Below, piece by piece: positions 1 through 9,600 of a stretch of 64,000 nt of DNA. The notes beneath the pieces are model-generated. The model was given only the letters and a program-made list of their open reading frames with translations. It was not told the origin of the DNA and did not search any database. Position 1 is the first letter of the stretch, and each line of letters begins with the position of its first letter. This DNA is from Ciona intestinalis (Eukaryota > Chordata > Ascidiacea > Phlebobranchia > Cionidae): the NCBI RefSeq assembly GCF_000224145.3, contig NC_020166.2, positions 2,659,561 to 2,723,560 on the forward strand. The letters run 5' to 3'. The translations under genes were made by a program, and so were the position numbers.

Positions 1-13
1 GGTATGTTGTATG

Positions 14-243
14 TATAGTAGGGTGGGGGAGATGGGACACCTTTTTGTTCTATTTTCTCGTCCCGCTTGGTAGTAAACAAAGAACAATCAGAGAATTATA
101 TAAACGTATCCTTACGACTCCCATACTCGTGTCTATGAAAATCGTGACAGTTTCATAATTCTTTAAATTTTCTTTGTTTAAACCACCAAATGAGAAGAAA
201 AAATAAAATAAAAGGGGTGTCTCATCTTCCCCATCCTACTATA
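14..243 (-). mobile_element. MITE, family A (representative description)
   Basis: This non-coding element has terminal inverted repeats of about 30 bp that begin TAGTAGGGTGGGGGAGATGG and end in the complement, CCATCCTACTA. The core carries an AT-rich segment with a GATCGTGTTTTAAAC-like motif and a TTTGTTTACTACC-like motif. Here it is read on the - strand, since the TTCTATTTTCTCGTCC motif lies at the left end. Two insertion sites in this window show a TA target duplication. The family matches the abundant Ciona MITE class (recalled as Cimi-1, not verified). Later entries labelled family A are copies of this element. Confidence 0.85.
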
Positions 244-757
244 AACTCAGAACAGCAGTGTTTAATCATTCAAAGAGTTTTCTTGAACTGTGTTTAAAAT
301 ATCAACCATACACCTTCAACTAAACGTGCAAGCATTGCACATGTTGTAAACACTAATCCCACGACCCTGCATATCCGTGACATTAAACACGATTGATTGT
401 AACAAACAAAACTTCCTTTTAGGAGAGCCAGTTGGTAGCAGTTCCAAAACCATGCTGCCGTATCCGATAGAAGAACACAGAGCATAAGATGACACTTCGG
501 TTGGAACTGTACAGTCATAAAGATACCGTATTTCTAAACACGTGAAAAATCACTGCCAAGGTTTGAGCTGCCTTGACTTTTACCATTAGCGTTAAACGCT
601 GGGCTTACTAAACGGTTTTACCTGCGAAAGTGTACATATAGTATTGTATTTACTTGCGAAAATTTGCATGTGGTAATATATTTCTTTAAAGTGTTGTCAA
701 TTAATTAAGGTACAATAGTACTAATTCGTGGTATCACTCAAAAACCGTCATGTATTT

Positions 758-818
758 TGAATTTGGAAATATTGGGCAATATATGCTTAAGGGTCTCATT
801 TCCCCCCACTCTACTAAA
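758..818 (-). mobile_element. MITE family A, right-end fragment
   Basis: Only the right third survives: a motif like TTGGAAATATT, then GGGTCTCATTTCCCCCC and CTACTA. Confidence 0.6.
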
Positions 819-1385
819 TATGCATATAGGAACTTGTATAGACATTATGAATTTGCTGTATAAGCTTACAATTCAATTCCAGAATATGTAAAGTACTATA
901 AAGTAAGGTACCGTTAGCACCCAAATCCCATATTTCCTGCTGGTCGTGTATTTAACAATTCACAGCGCTGCTTTTGACTCGCGTAAGCTCCGTTACATAT
1001 TTTTGTAAATACTCTTTGTTTATACTAAATCAAAACAGAAAATGAAAATGTCCAAAAAAAAATCTTTCTTCGACCTACTATATCTTTTAAATTTATTATG
1101 TTTATGAAAAAAGTGTGGCACATTTTTTTTATTTTGGCATTGCATTGTAAAACAAAAAAAAACATGTGCAGTTTTTCAATTTTCTTTACAATTGTGTATT
1201 AGTTACCATACTGCCTATATACGTTTAACAAACCGAGTCTTTGTGATTCGCTTCTTACTTTTCTAAGAACACATAATACTGTAAACATGCGCAGTTTATT
1301 TGGCGAACGTACAAACGAATGCATTTGTAATATTTTTATCAAGTATTTATTTCTTTTATCGGCAGTATATACTACATAGCATCAT

Positions 1386-1560
1386 ACATCCTTGTACAAG
1401 TTAACGCAAATTATTAATTGTTGTACACTGTTCTGTAAAAGTTTAAGTTTAAAACACAGTCATTGCGGGTTACTGTATATGCAAATACATTGTTCATTTG
1501 GTGTAACACAAACTCTTAAACTGGTCGTACGATTGGGCAATGATTGATAAGAGTCATAGA
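1386..1560. repeat. Dispersed repeat, copy 1 (partner at 18072-18262)
   Basis: It shares an ordered set of blocks with 18072-18262: TTGTACAAGTTAACGCA, GGTTACTGTATA, AACACAA and GTCGTACGA. The partner lies in the 3' flank of the - strand gene at 18295-23519, so this may be a decayed duplicate of that gene's 3' end rather than a transposon. Confidence 0.6.
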
Positions 1561-1899
1561 ATTAGATTGAGGGAAAACAGCGTATATTTATTTGTAAATC
1601 TAATTTGAAACTGTATAATGCTGCAAGACAACATAAGGTTTTTTATTCCTTATATGGTACCTACTCGTGTGTCACTCAGGAACTGATCAGTGGTACCAGA
1701 GCTGCGAAATCGTGCGCCTCATTTTACTGAGAAAAAAAGACTTTACTCCTATAAGCAGATGTATTGAAAATAACAAAAGAACAGCGTTAGTAATAAAAGG
1801 CGCTGAGTTTTGCAATTTATAATCACTTCTCCAAAAGTAATAACGTGAGTAATTGAATTGTACTTTGCATGGCTAGTAGTAATTATGATTTTATTGCAG

Positions 1900-2312
1900 A
1901 TGAACAAGTCAGCACTTCTACTTTTGCTTCTCATCGGACTTCTCGTCCTCACTGAAACTACTATTGTTTCTAGTTCTGACTGGTCTAACCATCGTCGTCG
2001 TCGCAGAGTTTCTCCTAATCAAGCACTGATGTCTGAAATGAACGAATGTAAGTTTACAGATACCAAACCAGCTGGTTTTACTCATAGAGTAGGGTGGGGG
2101 GAGGTACGCCACCTTTTCATTCTATTTTCTCGTCGCATTTGGTAGTACACAAAGAACATTCAAAGTATTATAAACTGTATCCTCACGACCTACAAAAACG
2201 GTTGTTAATTGTTTTATAAAAAAGATTAGGATATTAAAATAGTATGCGCCATGTTAATAAGCAAATTTAATTTTCAGCCGAAGACATGAATCACGAAGAC
2301 GGTAGAGGATAA
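1900..2312 (+). CDS. Small secreted peptide precursor, 60 aa, two exons
   Basis: Exons 1900-2047 and 2278-2312 join in phase 1 to give a 60-residue protein; introns begin GTAAGT and end TTTTCAG. Residues 1-25 form a leucine-rich signal peptide (MNKSALLLLLLIGLLVLTET...). The rest is short and has no cysteine: a short linker (SDWSNH), a run of five arginines that would suit furin-type cleavage, then a 24-residue acidic segment starting VSPNQALMSEMNE and ending DGRG. An AG acceptor (TTATTGCAG) lies directly before the ATG with no matching donor upstream, which suggests a trans-spliced leader, and it is why this Met is preferred to the one upstream in frame. An AATAAA follows 39 nt after the stop. 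The intron carries a MITE. The family is not recognised; a peptide hormone or antimicrobial precursor is inferred only from the architecture. Confidence 0.6.
2084..2253 (-). mobile_element. MITE family A, right terminus lost
   Basis: It starts ATAGAGTAGGGTGGGGGG within the intron of the small-peptide gene, 36 nt after the donor. It fades near 2253 without its right inverted repeat. Confidence 0.75.
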
Positions 2313-2350
2313 CAATGACTATCCTATATCTAACGCTATTGTACGATTTT

Positions 2351-2356
2351 AATAAA
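2351..2356 (+). terminator. Poly(A) signal AATAAA
   Basis: A canonical hexamer 39 nt after the stop of the small secreted peptide gene. Confidence 0.55.
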
Positions 2357-2576
2357 TTGAACATCAGCAAAATATATAGGTTGTGTTGTATACCAGTCTC
2401 TTCAGTTCATTTCTTTAAAATGGGCAAACTTATGCTCTTATTGTTCAATGCTTTATTCTTCTAATGTAGTTATCAAAGGCATATACATCTTTAATGCAAT
2501 ATCTATGGTCTGTATTATGCGTGTAACGTTGCCGCCACCTAGCGGTTGGTTTCTTGCGGCTTCCTAGACAGTGCTG

Positions 2577-3548
2577 TGACGTCACAGAAAGTGTTTCTTC
2601 GATAATAATGCTCACGTGCGCCTTTAGCGGATCGAAAAATATCAGGCAACACTAAAAATGCCTCCAACGAAATGTTTCACGTTGATTACCCCTCCTCCCG
2701 CTTTTGGTTGATTAGCGCAGCCCTCGCTTACAAAACCCTCGCCTTCCAATGCGTGGCAGTTACACTACGTGGACGGCTGGTTGAAGTTGGTTCTGCAACT
2801 ATTATGGATTGTATTTCAAGAATTAAGTTAAGTATTAATTTGGTAACAAATTATTGTAGTTTTACCGATTACTACTACTTATTAATACGGTATTTTCTTC
2901 TATTTGTATCATTATCAATATATTCTTTAATAGTATTGCCTTTATTATTATTATATTTAAATACTATTATCATTATTAATGTGCCTTGCAGTTGATCTTA
3001 ATCTTACTTTATTTTTACGTCGATTTCGAGAACCGTGCGACGGTTTATTATTACGTACGGACTGGCGACATAGGTTTACGTCACAATCGCTATACTTTCG
3101 CTACGTCACAATTAGTCATGAATGACATTGCCTCATTTTCGCGTCGCTTTCGGTGATATTGTTACGTCATATTTGCTGTCATCGCTCGTTCACGCCCGCC
3201 TTTATGACGTCACGATGCGGTTGTTCTACGCGTGCGTTTCGCTTTTTTCCATGGGGCCCCATGCGCATTCTACGTCGACGCAAGGCACATTACTTATATA
3301 CTAATTCTATTTGCGCTATGAGCGCGAAGCAAGAAGATCAAAAAAATTGGTAATGTATAAACCACAAATGGCATTCTTACGTACATTAGATCTTTTCTAG
3401 AAACATCGATGATGTGACGTCACGAAGTGGTGATGACGCAACAGAAGAGCCCACTTCGTAAGTTAATTGTTTCGTCACAATGTTACTTTTACAAGTAATA
3501 GGCGTTTTTAATTGTTGGAAATTTTTGGAACTTGGTCAGGTGACGTCA
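2577..3548. promoter_or_regulatory. Cluster of CRE/ATF octamers
   Basis: The perfect palindrome TGACGTCA occurs at 2577-2584, 3205-3212, 3415-3422 and 3541-3548. Related ACGTCAC half-forms lie near 3061, 3093 and 3164. Four perfect octamers in under 1 kb of AT-rich DNA is more than expected by chance. CREB/ATF binding is the known role of this motif; any function here is inferred. Confidence 0.4.
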
Positions 3549-3566
3549 CAGAGGATCAAGCGGACC

Positions 3567-3855
3567 ATGGCGCGAAAGAAGATTGAAGGTAATTAATGAC
3601 GTTATAATATACAAACAGACATTAATGATTACTGTCACAGAAAAGTCCTCAAATGAAGCTTCCAAAGAAAAGCGCAAGGTATTGTATATTATTATTGTTT
3701 ATTATAGTTACTATTATGGTTAAAACAATTTCAAAAACTGGGAACTACCGCCTATGACGTTTGCAATGTTTGTTTAAAATGTTAGCGCCTATGACGTTTG
3801 CTACGTAACTTTTGTGTTGCAGATGAAAAACAAAGACGAATACGCCGATAAATAA
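3567..3855 (+). CDS. Doubtful lysine-rich micro-protein, 30 aa, three exons
   Basis: A strong Kozak context (GGACCATGG) starts a frame that runs through three small exons with consistent phases and canonical GT-AG borders: 3567-3588, 3641-3678 and 3823-3855. The product would be 30 residues, highly basic, starting MARKKIEEKSS and ending DEYADK. It resembles no family I know. Exons this short could be chance, and an earlier exon could be missing. The neighbouring CRE cluster makes a transcribed locus plausible. Confidence 0.25.
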
Positions 3856-5508
3856 GGATAGACGGTTTGAGGTTTGATTATTATAAGTATGAGTTGTGTG
3901 TTGTATGTGTGTCTTGTCTGTGTTGCTGTACTTTATTCTACTGGGCCTAATGTTGCCAGCTATTTTTAGTCAGTCACTACTATAGTGCATTTTGCATGTC
4001 TATGAAATATATGCAATGAAACTATGGCGAACATCTTGCTGGATCGGATTTTGTTGTTTACACTCTGTTGTGTACTTCGTCTACAAAGATCGAATCCTTC
4101 AACGATTCTGTATTGTCCTAATCGCTTGGTGAGAACGCTATGTTGGTACACAAATACTCGAGTAATATCAACACGCAGTATAATATGCGCACAAGTAAAA
4201 TAAACTTGCATTTCCCGTCTATAATCTTACAAATAATGCTGTAAAATAAAACTTTCCACCACAATAAATATACAACCATAAATTCATATTTAAACGTCAT
4301 GTAGCGTGATTGGGACGATGGCCACGTCACAATTACGCTACGACGTCGATACGGTGGGTCAGAGCATTGTCATGACCCCGCGTTTGGTGCGGATATGTCA
4401 CTTTTGATTGAGTTACATCACGGTCAGGTTGTTGCGTGGACGCCGCCGCTAGTGATGCTACGCTATAGATATTTAGGTCACTGCCAATGCGGTTCGTAAC
4501 AACCGGCCATAGTTTTGTAACGGTCAATGCGGTGCGTAACATCCGGACGATATTTATATCGTGTGGAGATACGACGAGAGTATCGCGGTACCGATATGGC
4601 GGCTTACCTTTTGATTAAGACATGCGGAACTGTTGTTGGCTTCGATTCCTTGGGGTCGGACATTCAATATGGTGTACACTGCAGATGATTATCTTTCAGG
4701 ATTTGAACCATATTTTCTTTGTCAATATTTCTAAGATTATGTCCGCGTGTAATACTTTTAGACCATGTCCTTTTTCTGATATGACTGAGCTGTTGTGTTT
4801 ATTGCATGTTTGGCACATGTATGTCGCTGCACTCGTTCTACTATTTTTGTCTTTATTTTGGTGTACTTCTTGTTGTGCTGCGCATTGTACTATTTTTGTC
4901 TATATGGGGTTTCTTTAACCTGCGTGGACAGTAACATCCCGCAAGGGTTTCTCACCAGAGTAGAAACCCACTACCATTGGCTGGGGGCTTGTCGTGCCGT
5001 AGTGGCTTTCCACCAACGCCAGCCACCTAAACTATGAAGGTATTTTAATCCTGTTTTTATTTTACAGAAGACATTTTATTTAAAGTGGCGATTGACAAAT
5101 TCTTAAATCCAATATCGTATTTGTCAACACTGTATTTTGATTGAAAGTAAAACGTGATTTCAAGTTTATTCAAGTGCAACTATCCAAGTTTATTATAGGC
5201 CAGTTTAGTTATTTGTTAAGTTTAACGCTTGTTCAAGAAATTTAATAATTTAGTTAATTTAAAACGTTTAAACAAACGGTTTGTTAGAAATAGATTTATT
5301 TTTGGAAAGGGTTATTTTAAAGGTTATTTTTCCATAACTTTAAAACAACCTAAAAAACGAAGAAAAACGACATAAAACGCCCTGGATTCTTTTGATTACA
5401 ATAGTAAACGGAAACGACTCGCGAAAGAGGGAGAGAGTGTATCACCTCTCTCCTTTACCGACATTGGAGATGCAGTATTGCCTCGTATAGTACTCTGTTC
5501 TAAAAAAA
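3856..5508. other. Intergenic stretch with minor local repeats
   Basis: No gene is recognised. A short imperfect direct repeat built on CAATGCGGTTCGTAACA / CAATGCGGTGCGTAACA lies at about 4485-4540. A segment near 4970-5030 contains complementary arms (TTGGCTGGG ... GCCAGCCA) that could fold as a hairpin. Confidence 0.35.
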
Positions 5509-5646
5509 AAGTAAAGGAGTTCATTTTAAAGCCGTCGACTACGTGTTATTACGCATTTGCTATGTGGTACGTAAAGCTGCTCCATATACGTAGTGGTTCC
5601 CGGAAAATACACACGACTTCCTATACAGTTCATGGCTGCTTATTTG
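5509..5646 (+). repeat. Duplicated segment, copy 1, upstream of the 7TM gene
   Basis: It shares blocks with 7528-7660, including GTAAAGGA, GTGTTATTACG, CGTAGTGGTTCCCGGAAAAT and CTTCCTATA, in the same order and orientation. It lies about 225 bp before the start codon of the receptor gene. Confidence 0.7.
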
Positions 5647-5870
5647 CTCGTCCTCCTATTAGAGGTATGCATATACGAGTAACTGCTTATATTGCACTGG
5701 GAAGTTTTTATTTCCAAATCATCTATGCTGTGTTTGATATGCTGTTAAACTTGAACTGCAAGACCGTGGATCTTCTGTGAAAGCCAAGACATATCGTAGC
5801 TGGTTATAATAGTTCATTTTATAGCGGTGGAATTCGAATTTTTACTCCGCATAACTCTCATTTCTTCAGT

Positions 5871-6995
5871 ATGACTGTATTAACTGAAAGCTATGATGTC
5901 ACGAATATAAATGCTTCTGGTGACGTCATTGTACCGAAATCGGAGAAAATCCAGTTTATTGTTCCTTTGACAATCGAGGCCATTATCGCGTCATGTAGTT
6001 TATGGTTAGTAGTGAGATTGATTTTTTACGGCGTCAGAAAGAATAGATTTAGGCGAAGATACCAAGCCGATGTCAATGGCGGTGTTTTGTACAGCTTCGT
6101 TCTTCTTTCTGCTGTTATGCTTTTTGTACGATGCTGCGCTTCTATTTTGACTATTTCACTCCTTCCATATAAACCGACATATGACGAGCAGTGTGACCGT
6201 CTGTTTAGATCCGATTATGTTATTCAGGTTGTTACGTTGTGTTCGGTGTTTCTCTCGCTCTGGTTGCGACAGCGGGCTCTATATGCGAACCCACTATTGG
6301 CACAATCTCAGAGGAAATTGGTTACAGCGTTGAGTCGTTTCGGTGTTTTACTCATACCGGGCAGCGGTGTTGCTTATATTATATATTTTATGGTCGGTGA
6401 TCGTAATGCTTTCAGATCATCGTATTCTGGTTGTATGTATGTTGGAAATTCAGTCGTACTGGTTTCATCGAGTATTGTTATCACTTCTATCCAATTTACG
6501 CTGTTGGTTCTTTTTATTATTCCTCTTCGACGTAATTTGAAAATTGGAGGAAATTTCTCTTCATTTCGGAAAGCTATAATGCGGTGTATGAACAAGCATG
6601 AATCTGATAAGAGTATAACTAGCAGTTCTTCACAAACGGTCATAGACACAACAGGGGGAAGTAATCTACCTGATGCCACAACTCAAATTGAAACAAATCT
6701 TTCAATAAGCTTCCCAACAAACTTCAAAATTCTTCGTTTGCTAAAACGGTTGACGATTGTCACTGCAGTTTGCGGTTCTACGGACGTTCTAGCGGTGATA
6801 CTTGCCAGAATTATTATACAATACTACGAACATTTTCTAAACTTTATATTTTTCATTTATGATGTCAATCTTTTATTTAATGTTATTAGTCTTATCGTAT
6901 CTTTCAATGACTACAGAAAAATACTATTTCCGTGCGCTGTCACCAAACGCGTCAAAAGAACACGACTAAGAACTGTTGACATTGCAACAACTTAG
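5871..6995 (+). CDS. Orphan seven-transmembrane receptor-like protein, 374 aa, intronless
   Basis: A single open frame encodes 374 residues with seven hydrophobic segments at roughly 28-55, 70-100, 115-136, 153-176, 196-222, 289-318 and 325-347. Its short N-terminus carries one possible N-glycosylation site (NAS). A cysteine just before helix 3 (EQCDRLF) and one in the second outer loop (YSGCMYV) could form the disulfide usual in rhodopsin-like GPCRs. The third inner loop is long and Ser/Thr-rich, and helix 3 ends in WLRQRALY rather than DRY. I cannot place it in a named receptor family; it may belong to a tunicate-specific group. The ATG was chosen because a pyrimidine-rich acceptor (CATTTCTTCAG) ends one base before it, as expected for leader trans-splicing. 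A 138-bp segment upstream is repeated downstream at 7528-7660. Confidence 0.8.
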   Translation: MTVLTESYDVTNINASGDVIVPKSEKIQFIVPLTIEAIIASCSLWLVVRLIFYGVRKNRFRRRYQADVNGGVLYSFVLLSAVMLFVRCCASILTISLLPYKPTYDEQCDRLFRSDYVIQVVTLCSVFLSLWLRQRALYANPLLAQSQRKLVTALSRFGVLLIPGSGVAYIIYFMVGDRNAFRSSYSGCMYVGNSVVLVSSSIVITSIQFTLLVLFIIPLRRNLKIGGNFSSFRKAIMRCMNKHESDKSITSSSSQTVIDTTGGSNLPDATTQIETNLSISFPTNFKILRLLKRLTIVTAVCGSTDVLAVILARIIIQYYEHFLNFIFFIYDVNLLFNVISLIVSFNDYRKILFPCAVTKRVKRTRLRTVDIATT

Positions 6996-8024
6996 GTTTT
7001 AAACAACCTACAAGTGTTTGGCTCTGTGGTACGGGACGTGTAAATAAACTTTAACGTGTAATCAAATGGTATTACACCCCAAACAACGTGCTACATCATT
7101 GCCTGTACGTAAAAAAAAAACAGGAAGAGAAAAAGGCACGCAGTCTCTACGTTGCAGGACGCTTCCTTCGTGCAACCCTAATTAGTAAAGTGGAATGCGG
7201 AGCATACTTTTCAATACCGAACATTTTAAGCGATGACGAAGTTGGCTAGTTTAAGCTTGCAACACAGCACGCGGTTCTGGATTTTTTATCAATGATTTTA
7301 TAATAAAATGTACCCATTCATTAGAGCCCTGCTCTCTTGTTGTGTGACTTCCTTAGTTTACGAGTCTGATGAGATAGTCGTAGCAGAAGTGTTGAAACTG
7401 ATTAGTTAGATAATATACATCGTAATTACATCGCGACCAAGGCTGCAGACATGTCGAGAGGCTCAAGTGCGAACGACTGTGCCACGGCGCCTTTATAAAA
7501 CGAACTTACTGTCCTTCACATTTCAAACGTAAAGGAATCAATTCTAATTTAGTCGATTAGGTGTTATTACGTATTTGGTATGTGTTACGTGATGTTGCTC
7601 CATACGCAGTGGTTCCCGGAAAATGGAGGTCATACTTCCTATATAGTTCAAGATTGTTTATTACGTATTCACCATAGCTTTGATTGCATTAAATGCAGGT
7701 GGTCAACCTACTTCCGTGTTTAGATATAAAAAGAAAGAAAAAAGAAAATGTCACTTTGTTGACTTGTGTTTTATTTAATATATTTCGGGACAGACCGGAT
7801 CTTTTAAAAGAGTCTATAGTTGGACCCTTAATAGAACGGTTATATAACTCTAAAATCCATTCTGCTAGTTTTAACCAAGATATTTATAAACAACGCGATG
7901 TTGTACAAAGAGTACAAAATGTCAAGCTCACTTACAAACTGGCTTCAGTTTAGATTACCTATGATGCTGTTATATGTAAGTAACTTGTCGGCATTTACAA
8001 ATGATTAAATGTTATATATAGCAT
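6996..8024. other. Intergenic stretch
   Basis: It contains the second copy of the receptor-upstream repeat (7528-7660) and no gene that I can support. Confidence 0.4.
7528..7660 (+). repeat. Duplicated segment, copy 2
   Basis: Partner of 5509-5646. No receptor reading frame follows it, so it may be the remnant of a duplicated promoter or gene copy. Confidence 0.65.
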
Positions 8025-8200
8025 TGGTCCAGCGGTGTGGCAAAGGGGTTAAGCAAATGGTGGTCTTTCTAGCCTATATAACATATATGATATGAGGCTA
8101 GAGGCTGCTTCCATTTCGTCAGTATGTGTGCTTCACATTTAAAGTTACATATGTGGTGCCTTGTAGGTAGGCAAATGAATGTGTGAAAAGGTACACCAGT
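8025..8200 (+). mobile_element. Possible second tRNA-headed SINE
   Basis: A block like CCAGCGGTGTGGCAAAGGGG followed by TTAAGCAAATGG resembles a tRNA A-box head, and the sequence differs from the main SINE family. No B box or tail was secured. Confidence 0.25.
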
Positions 8201-8255
8201 GTTGCAACGACAGTTGTTCCCCTTCCCCACCCCCACTTGAGGATAAATATGTTAC

Positions 8256-8860
8256 ATGGTATTTATCTTATACAGAGTGTGGTGGAATGCGAATAGATTC
8301 CGTGCAACGAAACCCAGAACAACACATTTTAAAACTTCTATGATTTTTTACAAAGCTCGTCCACCAAAAATCTGTTCTCTGAAATTTAAATCCCCAATTT
8401 CTGAACAGATTATGCTGTTTTGCTGTCGTTGCTATATTATTACAAGTATTTGCATGCAAAGTACGAAGGCATGACACTACCAGATGGTAGGAAATTTTGT
8501 CAGCAGACTAAACTATTTGAGTTATTTTCATATTCAATTTACTTTAAACTGATGTGTTGTGTTTATGGCGAATTAAGTTATGACGGGGAATATAGAATTT
8601 AACAGAGAAACAAAAGCGAGGTGCATTCTGTACACATCGGCATCTTCGAACAGCAGTCACTTTGGAAAAGCATAATTGTGCTGCACGGAAGAATAAAATA
8701 TTGGCCACCAAGAATGAATGTTGCTTCGTATTAGATAAGAACCTGGTTGACATATCTTGTTATTGATGGTCAATCATCAGATGTTACAACAACACATACT
8801 TTAACTACGACATTCGCCAGCAGCATCAGCTTTAAGTACGATGTTTATATAAAAAGCATT
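8256..8860 (+). pseudogene. Decayed tandem copy of the type I membrane protein gene
   Basis: This matches exons 2 and 3 and part of the next intron of the intact gene at 9601-10822, in the same order and strand. The reading TEGMVLPDG of the gene appears here as YEGMTLPDG, and the gene's MTENV...RCFLYIS as MTGNI...RCILYTS. The frame shifts within the exon 2 counterpart, and an in-frame stop follows the GKA equivalent of GKH in exon 3. No signal-peptide exon or tail exons were found. It is therefore a dead partial duplicate; a SINE and a sequence gap lie between it and the living gene. Confidence 0.75.
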
Positions 8861-8907
8861 TTCTGTTTAGTATGAAACGATAATAGTATAGTTTCATGGT
8901 TGAATGT

Positions 8908-9222
8908 AATGTAACTTACTTTATCCTCGCGTGGCCGGAAAACGACAGTTGTTATCACACGGGTTTAACACCTCGTGCCAGCTTACGAGTTACCATGTAT
9001 GTTACTTTGTAGGTGATTATTTTTTTGTTTTTTTTTATTTTTTTTATGTATGGCTGATAATTTAGACAACCCATTAGTGACCACTGGGTGGACATNNNNN
9101 NNNNNNNNNNNNNNNNNNNNNNNNNNNNNNNNNNNNNNNNNNNNNGCAGCGTCGAGCCCTGAACCCATTACCCGTGGGTTACATGCAAGCGCGCTAATGG
9201 TTTTACTACGTGCTTGCTTTTT
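8908..9222 (-). mobile_element. tRNA-headed SINE, - strand, contains a 50-bp N gap
   Basis: It reads as tail first: TTACTTTATCCTCGCGTGGCC, then the conserved CGAGTTACCATGTATG block, a poly-T stretch and the CATTAGTGACCACTGGGT block, with the tRNA-like B-box region (GTCGAGCCCTGAACCCATTA) after the gap. Confidence 0.85.
9096..9145. other. Assembly gap (50 N)
   Basis: Fifty unknown bases interrupt a SINE. The true missing length is unknown. Confidence 0.99.
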
Positions 9223-9600
9223 CCAAATCAAATCTGTATGATTTAATTAGGAAGTTTTCTGTTTTTTACATAAAAGAAAAACATTTGTTGTTATATTATA
9301 CGCATTGCGCGATGTCAGCTTGATATTTTGTTTAAGCATGGTTGCAATACATAAGGTAAACTACGTAGGCTACTACAGGTGAAATTCAATTTATTATGAA
9401 CAGTGGGCGAACTACTTCCTCCATGAAGCAAAACAAAGGCGGAAGAGTATATATCTACTGATCCGTGTTGCAATTTATAAAGCAGAATATTGTAAGGATA
9501 GACTAAGAGTCGTTTAAAAAGTTTTGGCATTTAAAGTAGAAAGATATTTGATCGTTCAATTACTATATTTATAAACAATTTGATTTAAGAGTAACATAGA

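Larger units (their letters stand above)
244..1899. other. Gene-free AT-rich stretch
   Basis: No convincing coding region is visible. It holds a MITE end fragment at 758-818 and a segment at 1386-1560 that resembles DNA at 18072-18262. The rest looks like ordinary unique intergenic sequence. Confidence 0.5.

Noticed and set aside
1990-2047. Resemblance of RRVSPNQALMSEMNE to the N-terminus of parathyroid hormone (SVSEIQLMHN)
   Set aside because: The match needs an inserted residue, the peptide is too short, and the helix that binds the receptor core is absent.
2672-2995. 107-residue hydrophobic open frame
   Set aside because: The hydrophobic end comes from a TTA/TAT-rich tract, and no start context or splice support was seen.
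7693-7953. 86-residue open frame with a DRPDLLKES stretch
   Set aside because: No domain, signal peptide, splice context or conserved motif could be recognised, and its length is within chance for AT-rich DNA.
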